64,000 nt of DNA from an uncultured Bacteroidales bacterium (GCA_905234275.1 CAJOHD010000006.1:39645-103644); one strand, 5' to 3'. Counted from the first letter of the stretch, positions 17,743 through 27,297 are shown. The notes: generated by a model not told the origin, from the letters alone. Program-made: numbers and translations.

Positions 17743-20085
17743 ATATACAAAGAACGCACAGAGCCAAGCCACAGCACATTGGAACATAATCACAAGAACC
17801 ATCCATTTTGTACCCAGTTCCCTTCTGATAGCTGCCATTGCCGCCACACATGGTGTGTAAAGCAGGCAGAACACCAGCATTGAGATCGCTGTCACTGTGG
17901 TGAACAAATCCATCGCGCCAAGCACCTCGAGGGTAGCCACAACGCTTTCCTTTGCCATGAAGCCGCTGACCAATGCTGTTACGATTTGCCATTCGCCCAG
18001 ACCTAAAGGCTTGAACAGCGGAGCTATCCATCCTGCAACCATAGCAAGCATGCTGCCTTCGCCATTTTCAACCATATTGAATTTGAAATCGAAGGTCTGA
18101 AGGAACCAAATCACCAAAGAGGCGATGAAAATGACAGTGAAAGCGCGCTGGAGGAAGTCTTTTGTCTTGTCCCACAGCAGATGCGCCACGTTTTTGGCAC
18201 CCGGCATACGGTAGTTAGGCAGCTCCATCACGAAAGGAGCCACGTCGCCTTTGGTCTTGGTAAACAGAGCTATTATAAAGCCGACGATGATTCCGAAGAG
18301 ATAAAGGCAGATGAGTACCAATCCGCCATTATGCGGGAAGAAATAGTCGGTGAAGAATGCGTAAATCGGGATTTTTGCCGAGCAGCTCATGAAAGGAGTG
18401 AGCAGTATCGTACGCCAACGGTCGTGCGTTGAGTGCAGTGTGCGTGTCGACATCACAGCCGGCACGGTACATCCGAAGCCTATGAGCAGTGGCACTATAC
18501 TGTGTCCGGTGAGACCGAATTTCCTTAAAACGCTGTCGCTTACGAAAGCCACGCGCGCCATGTAGCCGCTGTCTTCGAGGATACTCAGGAAGAAGAACAG
18601 CAGTATGATAATTGGGATGAAGCTTATGATGGTGCCCACGCCATCGAAGATGCCGTCAACAACCAGCGACTGCACGGCAGGGGAGATGTTCCATCGTGCC
18701 AATGCCGCACCGCATATGCCGGCAAGCCAGTCGATGCCGTTGTCCAACAGATCCTGCAGCGGCGCACCGAGAGCGTCGATTGAAAGATATATGATTCCTA
18801 TCATCACCAATATAAAAATCGGGATGGCGGTCCATTTACCGGTGAGGATTCTGTCGATACGGCGACTGCGTTTATATTCCTTGCTTTCGTTAGGTTTTAC
18901 TACTGTTTTCGAGCACAGACGTTTGATGAATGTGAAGCGCATGTCCGCCATTGCCGCTGCACGGTCGAGTCCGCGTTCCTCTTCCATCTGAAGGATGAGA
19001 TGCTCAAGTGTCTCCTTCTCATTTTGAGAGAGTTGCAGAGCGTCGAGCACTATTTTGTCGCCTTCCACCAGTTTTGAGGCAGCGAAACGCACCGGTATCT
19101 CAGCACGTTGAGCGTGATCCTCAATAAGATGCATTATGCTGTGCAGGCAGCGGTGTACGGCTCCGTCGTGGTCGTCTTTGTCGCAGAAGTCCTGTCGCAC
19201 AGGCTCTTCCTGGTATTTCGCCACGTGGATAGCGTGTTCAACCAGCTCGTTGACACCTTCGTTTTTCGAGGCTGAGATTGGCACTACAGGCAGTCCGAGG
19301 ATCTGCTCCATCTCGTTCACACGGATAGTGCCACCGTTGTTACGCACCTCGTCCATCATGTTGAGCGCCAGCACCATAGGCACGCCAAGCTCCATCAGCT
19401 GCATGGTGAGGTAGAGGTTTCGCTCTATGTTGTTGGCATCCACAATGTTGATGATAGCCTTGGGTTTCTGCTGCATGATAAACTCACGCGACACTATCTC
19501 CTCGTTGGTATAAGGCGACAGCGAATAAATTCCCGGAAGGTCGGTCACCAAAGTATCAGGATGGCCTTTTATCACGCCGTCTTTGCGGTCGACAGTGACA
19601 CCCGGGAAGTTGCCCACGTGTTGGTTAGCGCCTGTCAGCTGGTTGAAGAGCGTGGTTTTGCCGCAGTTTTGCTGACCAGCAAGGGCAAAGGTCAAAACAG
19701 TGCCTTTCGGCAAAGGATTTTCATGCTCTTTGTCGTGATAGATACCTTCCTCACCGAGACCAGGGTGAGCGTTATGGTCGGGTAACGAGGTGATATACAG
19801 TTTGTCGATATCGAAAGCGTCGTTTTCGGTCTCTTCGTCAGAAATATGTGGTTCCACCTCGATGAGTTTGGCATCGGCTTTGCGGAGCGTGAGCGAGTAG
19901 CCGTGCACTGTCACCTCCATTGGGTCGCCCATAGGGGCGTATTTCACGAGCTTGACAATAGCATTGGGAATCATTCCCATGTCGAGGAAATGCTGACGGC
20001 GCGAGCCACTACCCTTAACCGTTTTCACTATTGCCGATTCACCTATCTTGAGTTTATCGAGGGTTATCATTTCAACATTTTTCAT
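17719..20085 (-). CDS. feoB: Ferrous iron transporter, FeoA-FeoB fusion
   Basis: The 788-residue protein joins an SH3-like FeoA domain (residues 6-78, with HFLDMGMIPNAIV) to FeoB. The G domain carries P-loop GQQNCGKTTLFNQL (about 137-150), the G2/switch region NFPGVTVDRK and G3 DLPGIYSL. A helical region and two Gate domains in about ten membrane segments follow (first near 440). It imports Fe(II) across the inner membrane with GTPase control. The FeoAB fusion is typical of Bacteroidales. The promoter carries ATGATGA boxes shared with other metal genes. Confidence 0.96.
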   Translation of the reverse strand: MKNVEMITLDKLKIGESAIVKTVKGSGSRRQHFLDMGMIPNAIVKLVKYAPMGDPMEVTVHGYSLTLRKADAKLIEVEPHISDEETENDAFDIDKLYITSLPDHNAHPGLGEEGIYHDKEHENPLPKGTVLTFALAGQQNCGKTTLFNQLTGANQHVGNFPGVTVDRKDGVIKGHPDTLVTDLPGIYSLSPYTNEEIVSREFIMQQKPKAIINIVDANNIERNLYLTMQLMELGVPMVLALNMMDEVRNNGGTIRVNEMEQILGLPVVPISASKNEGVNELVEHAIHVAKYQEEPVRQDFCDKDDHDGAVHRCLHSIMHLIEDHAQRAEIPVRFAASKLVEGDKIVLDALQLSQNEKETLEHLILQMEEERGLDRAAAMADMRFTFIKRLCSKTVVKPNESKEYKRSRRIDRILTGKWTAIPIFILVMIGIIYLSIDALGAPLQDLLDNGIDWLAGICGAALARWNISPAVQSLVVDGIFDGVGTIISFIPIIILLFFFLSILEDSGYMARVAFVSDSVLRKFGLTGHSIVPLLIGFGCTVPAVMSTRTLHSTHDRWRTILLTPFMSCSAKIPIYAFFTDYFFPHNGGLVLICLYLFGIIVGFIIALFTKTKGDVAPFVMELPNYRMPGAKNVAHLLWDKTKDFLQRAFTVIFIASLVIWFLQTFDFKFNMVENGEGSMLAMVAGWIAPLFKPLGLGEWQIVTALVSGFMAKESVVATLEVLGAMDLFTTVTAISMLVFCLLYTPCVAAMAAIRRELGTKWMVLVIMFQCAVAWLCAFFVYLIAGAII

Positions 20086-20089
20086 GCTG

Positions 20090-20159
20090 CAAAAATACGA
20101 AAAATAGTTTCACTAATAACTCATCATTTATGATGAAAAAAGAGTGGAAGGGTCATTAT
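20090..20159 (-). promoter_or_regulatory. feoAB promoter with paired ATRATGAS boxes (metal-type architecture, copy 2)
   Basis: On the minus strand ATAATGAC begins at 20159 and ATGATGAG at 20127 (32 bp apart). The -7 element TATTTTTG starts at 20097, exactly 30 bp after the second box. Two palindromes overlap the boxes (TCATCATTTATGATGA at 20121-20136 and TCATTATTAATGATGA near 20153). The second is identical to one before the metal permease at 8134. Confidence 0.6.
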
Positions 20160-20175
20160 TAATGATGACCCCAAA

Positions 20176-20961
20176 CTATATTTCTTCCCAGCAGAAGGCA
20201 AATGTCAGATTATCGCCTGCTTGACATGTGGCAAGACGGCCATCCTCAACGGTGTAGGAATATTCTGTGGTTATGGTATTAACCGGAGTGCCATTGAGAT
20301 ATAAGGTCAAGGATCTCTTTGAAGGCATGTGGGCGGGAAGTGTTCCGAAACAGCCTTGGGCGCAAAGCTCCGAGACGTCATTGTCGTATTTCAACCTGTT
20401 AAACAATGCTTGTGCAGGAGCGTCGCTGGTCTCGAAAGTAAGCACCTTGTCCCCGTTACCTGTGCCATTTCCAGTGTAAACCATAGTGATATCACCGTTT
20501 TCCCATACGTATGTGCTGGTAATACCGCCGTCGTCAGTGATTTGGGTTGCTGTCGCTATATGACCCTCGTCATCATAGGTGTATGTATAGGTGTAGTCAG
20601 TAACGCCGGAGTGTATCATTTCGATGATGCGACCTTGATCGTCGAGGGTGCACTCGTTGGTTACATAGTAACCTTCCGACATGCCGGTGATTGAGAGGTG
20701 ACCGTCGCTATAGGTGAAGTTCATGTCGCGTATCACATAATGGCCATCCGAGTTGATTTCTTTTATTCTCACGAGACGATAGTCGTCATCGTAGGTATAA
20801 TTATATGACACGTTGCCGTAAAAAACCATTCTTGAGACATCCATGCCGGCGAACACAGTCTGTTTGACTGGTGTCGGAATGTCATTGTCTTCTTTTTTGC
20901 ATGAGAAGACAAATACCATCGTCATGATTATCAAGATAAGAAATAGTTTTTTCGTGCTCAT
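20176..20961 (-). CDS. Lipoprotein with YD-like repeats (DUF4595-like)
   Basis: The 261-residue protein has a clear lipobox (VFVFSCKKE, Cys21). The mature part shows repeated short units of the form YTYDDDYRLVRI, CTLDDQGRIIEM and YTYDDEGHIATA, the RHS/YD-like pattern seen in Bacteroidales DUF4595 lipoproteins. The function is unknown. Its start overlaps the stop of the kinase-like gene at 20958 by 4 bp, so the two are coupled. The C-terminus ends in NLTFAFCWEEI. Confidence 0.7.
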   Translation of the reverse strand: MSTKKLFLILIIMTMVFVFSCKKEDNDIPTPVKQTVFAGMDVSRMVFYGNVSYNYTYDDDYRLVRIKEINSDGHYVIRDMNFTYSDGHLSITGMSEGYYVTNECTLDDQGRIIEMIHSGVTDYTYTYTYDDEGHIATATQITDDGGITSTYVWENGDITMVYTGNGTGNGDKVLTFETSDAPAQALFNRLKYDNDVSELCAQGCFGTLPAHMPSKRSLTLYLNGTPVNTITTEYSYTVEDGRLATCQAGDNLTFAFCWEEI

Positions 20962-21479
20962 ATTTCTTTCTCTTTTTTGATGTTTTCAGCGATGCGCTGC
21001 GCCACTTCCTCAATGGTGTAATTCGTTACGTTGATGGTGAAGTCGTAGTTTCGGACCTCATAGCGAGAGGCGCTGGCAAAGTATTTGGTGTAGGTCTCAC
21101 GGGCGTTGTCAACATCGTCGATACGCTGGGCAGCTGTTTCCTCATCGACGCCAAATTTTTCGGCCATTTTCTTGATACGAACATCTCTGTCGGCGAAGAT
21201 GAAGATTTTCAATGCGTTGGGGTCGTCTTTAAAGACACGGAATCCTGTGCGCCCGACGAAGATACACGATTCGTTGGCGGCGAGGTCGCGCATTTTCTGA
21301 ATCTGGGCATAATAAGCCTCACGGGATGTGATCTTCTTATTCTCAGGTTTGTAGGTCTTGATGCCCTCAATTGCGGCTTTGTCGTAAACCTTAATGCCGA
21401 GCAGCTCTCCCAAACGGAAAGCTATCTTTCTTCCCCCACTTCCGCTTTCGCGATTAATCGTGATGATTGTCTTACCCAT
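20958..21479 (-). CDS. Cytidylate kinase-like family protein (paralogue 1)
   Basis: A P-loop kinase of 173 residues (Cytidylate_kin2 type). TITINRESGSGGRKIAFRLG is at residues 4-23, CIFVGRTGFRVF near 75, and FIFADRDVRIKKM near 95 (lid or R-rich region). It is not the housekeeping Cmk, and the true substrate of this family is unknown. I use the ATG at 21479. A GTG at 21500 is part of the promoter element TATCTTTGTG. It is a paralogue of the gene at 26656, and the two share their upstream operator block. Confidence 0.8.
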   Translation of the reverse strand: MGKTIITINRESGSGGRKIAFRLGELLGIKVYDKAAIEGIKTYKPENKKITSREAYYAQIQKMRDLAANESCIFVGRTGFRVFKDDPNALKIFIFADRDVRIKKMAEKFGVDEETAAQRIDDVDNARETYTKYFASASRYEVRNYDFTINVTNYTIEEVAQRIAENIKKEKEI

Positions 21480-21499
21480 TTTGACCTGTTTATTTTTCA

Positions 21500-21658
21500 C
21501 AAAGATAACAAATCAAGGGTAAAAATTTTCGGTTTACACAAATGGTCGAATACTTTTCACAAACGGTCGAATCGATGACTTGATAATGGGGAGTGGCAAT
21601 GAATAAAAAGTCGAGGCTTAAACACAAAAAGTCGAATGAAAAACACAAAAAGTTGCTT
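21500..21658 (-). promoter_or_regulatory. Promoter and 21-bp-phased operator repeats before kinase-like paralogue 1
   Basis: CACAAAxxGTCGAAT-type repeats lie at 21537, 21558, 21602, 21623 and 21644 (starts). The steps are 21, 44, 21 and 21 bp, so they face one side of the helix. The -7 element TATCTTTG is at 21507-21500. The block 21537-21637 is homologous to 27335-27435 upstream of paralogue 2, with the first and fourth repeats 86 bp apart in both. The likely binder is the AraC-type regulator at 27441. Confidence 0.6.
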
Positions 21659-21708
21659 CAAAAACGACTATATTGCGTCAATGTAGCTCCTAGAATACGT
21701 CAATATGT

Positions 21709-22011
21709 TTATTCTATCTCAAAAAGATTAAGGAATCCGGTCATCATAAACACCTGACGGATGCTGTTGCTGATGTTTCTTACAATCACCTTTCCGCCTT
21801 TGGCTGCTGATGCTTTGCGCAAGGCGAGAAACAGACGCAATCCTGAGCTGGAGATGTAGATAAGCTCTGTGCAGTCGAGAACCACCGTGCCGTTGGCGGC
21901 ATCATTCAGCTGCTCAAAAGTTGGTGTCACCTCTGTTGCTGCGGGAGTGTCGAGACGACCAGCAAGATGGGCGATCGTCATGTCGTTGGTTTTTTCAATG
22001 TTAATAGTCAT
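21709..22011 (-). CDS. STAS-domain anti-sigma factor antagonist-like protein
   Basis: A 100-residue STAS protein of the SpoIIAA/RsbV type. The phosphorylatable serine sits in YISSSGLRLFLALRK (about residues 52-66). It is the last gene of the six-gene operon and begins 4 bp after the phosphatase/kinase gene, its natural partner: the HATPase domain would phosphorylate this serine and the PP2C domain would remove the phosphate. No sigma factor is visible nearby, so the final target is unknown. Confidence 0.9.
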   Translation of the reverse strand: MTINIEKTNDMTIAHLAGRLDTPAATEVTPTFEQLNDAANGTVVLDCTELIYISSSGLRLFLALRKASAAKGGKVIVRNISNSIRQVFMMTGFLNLFEIE

Positions 22012-22015
22012 CGCG

Positions 22016-24172
22016 TTAAATATTTTTTATCATTGTTAATACATTTTTATTATCGACTCGCTGATAGCGCACCTCATCCATCAGCTTACGCACCATATAG
22101 ATGCCCAGGCCGCCAATAGGGCGCTCGTCGGCCGAGAGTGTGATGTCGGCTTCAGGTGCTGCGGTAGGGTCGAAAGGCACGCCGCTGTCGGTTATGATGA
22201 ATTCTAACGAGTGTTCCTTCAGTATGGCATCCACGTCCACCCGTCCGTCGGTGTCTTTGGGGTAGGCATAGAGGATGACGTTGGTGACAGCCTCCTCCAG
22301 CGCCAAGTTGAGGTTCATCGCCAGAGTCTCATCCAGCTGTTTTTCTTCGGCTATGGTCTCAATAAACTCTGCCAGCAGAGAAATCTGCTTTATGTCGTTG
22401 TGAAGCTCCAGATGCCGCTCCTGCTGTGCAGGAACGTTATGAGCCAGATAGTGGATGAATAGCATAGTGAGATCGTCGCTCTGCGGAGCCTCGCCAACAA
22501 AGAGCGACACTTGCTGTTTGATGTTTTCCAGATGATCGGCTGAGCTTTTTCTTCCGTGAAGAGCCTTCTCTATCCGAGCCTCGCCAAATTGTTCCTGTGT
22601 TGCGTTTTCGGCTTCTGAGAGTCCGTCGGTATAGAGGAAAATGGCGTCGTCGTAAAGGAATGGCGTCTCTTGTTCGATGAAATCCACTCCTTTCATGATG
22701 CCTATAGGGAGGTTGGGCTCCACAGGCAGCACCCTGATGGCATCGGTGAGTATCATTGGCGGGTTGTGACCTGCGTTGCAGTAGCGCAGTCGTCCGGCGC
22801 TCAAGTCAAGGACACCACAGAAAAAGGTGACAAACATGCTTCTCTCATTAGCCTCCGACATAGTGTTGTTCATCAAGGTGACGATTTTTGCAGGACTGTC
22901 TTCATGGGCCGACATGGCACGAAACAGGCTTCGGGTAACCGCCATCACAAGAGAGGCAGGGATACCTTTACCCGAGACGTCGCCTATGCAGAAAAACAGC
23001 TTCTCGTCACGGATGAAGAAGTCGTACAGGTCGCCACCCACTTCTTTAGCAGGGATGATGGAGGCGGCGAGGTCCAAGTCTTTTCGTTCCGGGAAAGGTG
23101 GGAAAGTCTTGGGAATCATAGCCATCTGAATCTCTTGCGCAATATGAAGCTCGTTTTCAATACGTTCTTTTTGCTCGTTGATTTTCTGGTATTTGGCACG
23201 GTTTCTGGCCACCACTCTAAGAATGATAACAATCATGGCGAGACCCAGTAATTGCAGCAAATGCACCATCAATCCTATTCGGCGGACGCCGATGTAAAGA
23301 TCTTTTTCGGGAAGCACGATCGACAGCGACCAGCCCGTACGCTCCACAGGTGCGAAATACACATGGTTTATTTCTCCTTGGTATTTGACCGGCATCTCGC
23401 CATATTGCCCCGCCAACATAGCTTTGTTGACACGGTCGAGGGCTTCATGGTCATCCGATTCCGAGGCAATCTGGTTGATGGTGGCTTTCATAATCAGGTT
23501 TTCAACAGTGCACACCATAATATTTCCATTACGGCTAACGACCATGTTGAAAGCGTTTGGATAAACCTTCATCCTTTCTATGAGTTCCGCAAGCCACTCC
23601 AACGAGATGTCGGCAGTCACGACGGCGGCTATCTTGCCGTTTTTGTCTTTTACCGGCATGGAAAACGTCGTCATCAGGATGTCGCCTCCGTTTTCGTCGA
23701 AATATGGCTCCGACCAATAGCTATCGTCCATCTCAATGGGTTTGGTAAACCATTCCGAAGACGGATAGTCGTATTCCTTGGTGGCCAGCGAAAGCATCCT
23801 CATCTCGCCAGTCTCCAAATCTCTCATGGCGTATGGGGCATAAAAAGGATATTTCTCGTTGTATCCCGGGACCAGCGCCATTGTCGACCCCACCACGACA
23901 GGGTTCTCGCTCACTATCCTTTGGGGAATACGTTCCAGACTGTCGGGAGTTTCCAGACACCATTCTGCCACCCAAATACTATTGCGGACGGCGGCTTCGG
24001 CCTGGTTCACTACATCCATGATCTTGTTCTCGGCACTTTTCAGTTCACCAGCAGCGCGGAGCGAGGCCTCTTTTTTGATTTCCTTTTGGGAATAGTGATA
24101 TTGGATGATAAATGTGGCCTCTAACGTGATAACAGCCACAATCACTAATAACAATCCGGCTTTGAGTTTCAT
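22016..24172 (-). CDS. Cache sensor - SpoIIE-type PP2C phosphatase - HATPase fusion
   Basis: This 718-residue membrane protein has a helix at residues 4-24, an extracytoplasmic dCache-like domain (about 35-290, with AVVTADISLEWL), a second helix (about 300-320) and a short coiled coil. A SpoIIE phosphatase domain follows (about 355-560, with GDVSGKGIPASLVMAVTRSL and FLYTDGLSEAEN). The C-terminus is an RsbW/SpoIIAB-type ATPase (about 590-718, with NLALEEAVTNVILYAYP and ITDSGVPFDP). It thus joins the sensor, phosphatase and kinase of a partner-switching system in one chain. Its start overlaps the APH-like gene by 4 bp. Confidence 0.9.
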   Translation of the reverse strand: MKLKAGLLLVIVAVITLEATFIIQYHYSQKEIKKEASLRAAGELKSAENKIMDVVNQAEAAVRNSIWVAEWCLETPDSLERIPQRIVSENPVVVGSTMALVPGYNEKYPFYAPYAMRDLETGEMRMLSLATKEYDYPSSEWFTKPIEMDDSYWSEPYFDENGGDILMTTFSMPVKDKNGKIAAVVTADISLEWLAELIERMKVYPNAFNMVVSRNGNIMVCTVENLIMKATINQIASESDDHEALDRVNKAMLAGQYGEMPVKYQGEINHVYFAPVERTGWSLSIVLPEKDLYIGVRRIGLMVHLLQLLGLAMIVIILRVVARNRAKYQKINEQKERIENELHIAQEIQMAMIPKTFPPFPERKDLDLAASIIPAKEVGGDLYDFFIRDEKLFFCIGDVSGKGIPASLVMAVTRSLFRAMSAHEDSPAKIVTLMNNTMSEANERSMFVTFFCGVLDLSAGRLRYCNAGHNPPMILTDAIRVLPVEPNLPIGIMKGVDFIEQETPFLYDDAIFLYTDGLSEAENATQEQFGEARIEKALHGRKSSADHLENIKQQVSLFVGEAPQSDDLTMLFIHYLAHNVPAQQERHLELHNDIKQISLLAEFIETIAEEKQLDETLAMNLNLALEEAVTNVILYAYPKDTDGRVDVDAILKEHSLEFIITDSGVPFDPTAAPEADITLSADERPIGGLGIYMVRKLMDEVRYQRVDNKNVLTMIKNI

Positions 24173-24999
24173 AATATAGATGTTAATGCTGCACGGAATT
24201 CCGGCATAGGCCGTTTGGTGTCTCTTTCAATGATTATGGTCTTAAGTCCGGCGTATGGTCTGATGAGGTCCTCAATCTCCTTCAGCGGGATATCTTTCCC
24301 GAAATATGCCGGTGCAAAACACTCCCAGAACTTTAAGGCAAGTGCCTTCGACATGTGGAATGTCTCTTGTATGAAGGCCTCATCGTCGAGGCAGCAGCAG
24401 AGATAAGGCATACCCATATCGAAGAGGTGGTTGCCCCAGCAGAAATCGCCCAAATCGATGAAATAACGCTTGTCACCGACAAAGATTACATTGCTGAATT
24501 GGAGGTCGCCATGGATGGCGGTGTCCTCGTCGGGTGTGTCGGCGATGAAACGTGCCAGTTTGTCCTTTTCAGCCGTCGTGAAGAATGGGTTCTCCTTCAG
24601 CAGGCGGTAGTAACGGTCCTTGACGTTCTCAAACTGTTTGGTATCGACGTGGATAGCATGGAGCTTTAAGCACATCTGGGCGAACTCTTCGGCAAACTGT
24701 GCCACCTTTTCGGGCTCGTCAGCTGTGGCGCGCGAATACGATTTCTTGCCCAGGATACGCTTGAAACGGATGCCGTAGCGGCCGTCTTCTGTCACCACAT
24801 ATTCGCCACGTTCTGGCGTCGGGATGCCCAAGTCATAGACTTTTCGGGCGAGATTCATCTCATCCAATGGCTGTTGGATCTTGCCCGGAAAATATAGCTT
24901 CAACATCACCGAGGGGTCGGTCTTGTGGTCGTAGCTTTCGCCGTTGGCGCCGCCGCCGGAAAGCACATAGTCGTTGAGGTTTATCTTGATAGCTTCCAT
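24169..24999 (-). CDS. APH-family small-molecule kinase (TIGR02172-like)
   Basis: The 276-residue protein has the aminoglycoside-phosphotransferase/choline-kinase fold signature: catalytic loop AIHGDLQFSNVIF (about residues 155-167, H-G-D-x-x-x-x-N) and metal motif FIDLGDFCWG (about 173-182). The N-terminal lobe begins with a glycine-rich stretch (VLSGGGANGESY). It resembles the TIGR02172 family of unknown substrate. It overlaps both neighbours by 1-4 bp in the six-gene operon, so its product probably acts with the alarmone or partner-switch parts rather than in drug resistance. Confidence 0.8.
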   Translation of the reverse strand: MEAIKINLNDYVLSGGGANGESYDHKTDPSVMLKLYFPGKIQQPLDEMNLARKVYDLGIPTPERGEYVVTEDGRYGIRFKRILGKKSYSRATADEPEKVAQFAEEFAQMCLKLHAIHVDTKQFENVKDRYYRLLKENPFFTTAEKDKLARFIADTPDEDTAIHGDLQFSNVIFVGDKRYFIDLGDFCWGNHLFDMGMPYLCCCLDDEAFIQETFHMSKALALKFWECFAPAYFGKDIPLKEIEDLIRPYAGLKTIIIERDTKRPMPEFRAALTSIL

Positions 25000-25574
25000 T
25001 ATTTGAAAACTTTATTAATTAACGATTCGAATTCTTTATAAGCCACGGTGTCTTCCAACTCGCGTAACGCGTCGGCGAGTCCGCGGTAGTGCCACTCGTG
25101 TTCTTTTGGATCGTTGGTGTGAAAACGGTTCCAGAGGGCTTCGCCTATCTCGTCGTAGTCGCGGGCGATGGCACGCATGTTGGAGAGTTTGTCGCCCAAT
25201 GCCACCATCTTGGCATCGTGGCTGGCTCTTGAGAGGCGGTCGATGGCAGCCTGTTTACGTTGATGCCAACTGGCTTCCTCTATCATACCTTCAGGCATCA
25301 CATCGCTCTCATCGGCCACCAGAGAGGCTATACGCTCGCCAAACTCAGCTTTGAGTTGCTCCACTGTCACCTCGGTATCCTCCACAGTGTCGTGAAGGGC
25401 TGCTGCGGCAAGCAATTCCTGGTCGGGAGTCATGGTGGCCACAATCTCCACCGCCTCCAAAGGGTGCACTATATAAGGATAGCCCTTGCCTCTACGTTCG
25501 GTGTTGGCATGAGCCTTGACTGCAAAAACGATTGCGCGGTCCAGAAGTTCGGTATTCAAATATTTGTTTGCCAT
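24999..25574 (-). CDS. HD-domain (p)ppGpp hydrolase-like protein (SAH/MESH1 type)
   Basis: The 191-residue protein has the alarmone-hydrolase motifs: YPYIVHPLEAVEIV (about residues 31-44), AALHDTVEDTEVTVEQL (about 58-74, HD and ED), GERIASLVADESD and VALGDKLSNMRAIARDY (about 124-140). All metal- and substrate-contacting residues I can recognise are present, so it is probably active on an alarmone or a related pyrophosphate. It lies 3 bp downstream of the RelA/SpoT synthetase-like gene, as in small alarmone synthetase/hydrolase pairs. Confidence 0.85.
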   Translation of the reverse strand: MANKYLNTELLDRAIVFAVKAHANTERRGKGYPYIVHPLEAVEIVATMTPDQELLAAAALHDTVEDTEVTVEQLKAEFGERIASLVADESDVMPEGMIEEASWHQRKQAAIDRLSRASHDAKMVALGDKLSNMRAIARDYDEIGEALWNRFHTNDPKEHEWHYRGLADALRELEDTVAYKEFESLINKVFK

Positions 25575-25577
25575 AAT

Positions 25578-26666
25578 TTACTTATTCATAAATGGATAGT
25601 CACGAGCCTGTTCCATCAGGAATTCGGCCATGAAAGCGTTGTTTTCTGATGGTCCGTTCAAGGTGTCGAACATCAGCTTCAGGCCGGTCTTTCCTCCTCC
25701 GTTTTTGAGGATGAAAGCCGTGCAGAGGTTCTGCGGCGCCACTGACGATGACAGGATATCCAGGTCGGTGATGCCCATCTGGAAGCAGGCAATCTGATAG
25801 GCGGCATCTGAATAGTCTTTTACCATCTTCGCCACATCGCCGAGGGTCTTGAATCCCATAGCTTTGAACAACGGGAGGAATGGCGACAGATCCACTGCCT
25901 GTATCTCGGCCTGGTTGATGGAGGCGATGCGGTGCATCAGAGCGTCGAAAGGTCCTATCTGAAGGTAGCTCTTGAATGAGTCGCCGTCGAGCAGCACCTC
26001 GTCGAGGTTGCCCGATGCCACCAGCGACTGCACCCTGCGTCTGTAGTCGTTAAGCTCTCTTCGGATGCGGCTGAACTCATCGTCAACGAGCTCCAGCATG
26101 CCTGCCAGGCGGCTAAGGTTGCGCTTATACACTTTAGGAATCTCCACTCCGCTCTTGTAGCCTGTGTCGTGATCCATATTCGACCAAGCATGCTGCAGCA
26201 CGGTGCGCATCTGCACTTCGAAGCGTATCTTGTTGAACTCTGGCCGTCCAGGCATGGTGTATGACGACTCTGGAATGCGGCAGATATAATGCAACGAGAG
26301 GTAACCGAAGCTGTCAATATCGTGAACTTTACGTTTGTCGATGGAGTTCTCCCAGTCGATGTCGAAGAGGCGCTCGAGTATGGTGGCTACCTTGTCCACA
26401 TCGTCGGTGTAGAAAGTGATGACGCGCACGCCTACCAGGTCGGTGATGTCGTAGATGTCGCGATATTTTTCGCCTTTTAGCTGAAGCTTGCCCGCAAGTG
26501 ATTTCTCGGCCTTCACGCGTTGTTCCACAGCCGCCACGATGATTCCTGTCTTGTCGAAAAAGTCTTTCAGCATTGCCGGAATCACCTCCACCATCTTTTC
26601 ATAAACTGGCAGAAGGTTTCGATACTGAGCTAACAGTTCTTCGTTATATGATGATTTATTTTCCAT
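25578..26666 (-). CDS. RelA/SpoT synthetase-domain protein
   Basis: The 362-residue protein has a RelA_SpoT nucleotidyltransferase domain (about residues 40-185): KYRDIYDITDLVGVRVITFY, SFGYLSLHYICRIP and RFEVQMRTVLQHAWSNMDHD. No HD, TGS or ACT domain is attached, and the C-terminal half is helical and unassigned. It is larger than usual small alarmone synthetases. It could make (p)ppGpp or (p)ppApp, or pyrophosphorylate tRNA like toxSAS proteins. The hydrolase-like gene directly downstream supports a balanced pair. It overlaps the preceding kinase-like gene by 11 bp. Confidence 0.85.
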   Translation of the reverse strand: MENKSSYNEELLAQYRNLLPVYEKMVEVIPAMLKDFFDKTGIIVAAVEQRVKAEKSLAGKLQLKGEKYRDIYDITDLVGVRVITFYTDDVDKVATILERLFDIDWENSIDKRKVHDIDSFGYLSLHYICRIPESSYTMPGRPEFNKIRFEVQMRTVLQHAWSNMDHDTGYKSGVEIPKVYKRNLSRLAGMLELVDDEFSRIRRELNDYRRRVQSLVASGNLDEVLLDGDSFKSYLQIGPFDALMHRIASINQAEIQAVDLSPFLPLFKAMGFKTLGDVAKMVKDYSDAAYQIACFQMGITDLDILSSSVAPQNLCTAFILKNGGGKTGLKLMFDTLNGPSENNAFMAEFLMEQARDYPFMNK

Positions 26667-27279
26667 AGTTACGGATATTATCAGCTATAAACGTTGCCAC
26701 TTTTTCAGGATCCATGCCTGTCACATCGAACACGAAGTTATAGTTTCGGGCATCGTAGCGTGAGGTTTCGGCAACTGTCTGCACGAAGTTGTCTCTCGCT
26801 TTGTCAACGTTGTCAACCACCTTGGCGGCTTCCTCTTTGCTGATGTTCTGCTTCTTTGCGATACGTGCAATGCGGGCATCACGTTTAGCAATGATAAGAA
26901 TGTGCAATGCGTTCGGGTTATCACGGAAAATATGAAATCCGGCGCGGCCTACGATGATACAGCTCTCCTTTTCTGCCAATTCGCGCAGCAGGCGTTCTTC
27001 AGCATAATAAACGCTCTTTGGCGTAGGGGCGGCAATGGCACCTGTAGTATATCCGGCGGCGCCGAACTGCTGGTAGAAACTGCAGAACTCGCTCCACCAG
27101 TTTGTCTTCTGCGCCTTGATTTTGTCCATTTCCTCAAGGGTGGTGCCAAAACGTTTAGCCACAGCTTCAAGCACGGTGCGACCATATACCTTAATACCCA
27201 GTTTCTCTCCCAACAGGCGTGCAATCTCGCCGCCTCCACTGCCGCATTCGCGGTTGATAGTGATGATAATCTTGTTCAT
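26656..27279 (-). CDS. Cytidylate kinase-like family protein (paralogue 2), first gene of the signalling operon
   Basis: A 207-residue P-loop kinase of the Cytidylate_kin2 type: IITINRECGSGGGEIARLLG at residues 4-23, CIIVGRAGFHIF near 105, and IAKRDARIARIAKKQNISKE. Relative to paralogue 1 it carries an insertion of about 35 residues (about 55-90, including WWSEFCSFYQQF). Promoter element TATTTTTG is at 27305-27298. It heads a tightly packed six-gene operon ending at 21709. The nucleotide it phosphorylates is unknown. Confidence 0.8.
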   Translation of the reverse strand: MNKIIITINRECGSGGGEIARLLGEKLGIKVYGRTVLEAVAKRFGTTLEEMDKIKAQKTNWWSEFCSFYQQFGAAGYTTGAIAAPTPKSVYYAEERLLRELAEKESCIIVGRAGFHIFRDNPNALHILIIAKRDARIARIAKKQNISKEEAAKVVDNVDKARDNFVQTVAETSRYDARNYNFVFDVTGMDPEKVATFIADNIRNYGK

Positions 27280-27297
27280 TTTGTCCTTTTATTTTTA

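Noticed and set aside
23252..24124. Plus-strand frame of 290 codons opposite the PP2C-HATPase gene
   Set aside because: Antisense shadow; no promoter, RBS or domain, while the minus-strand gene is fully supported.
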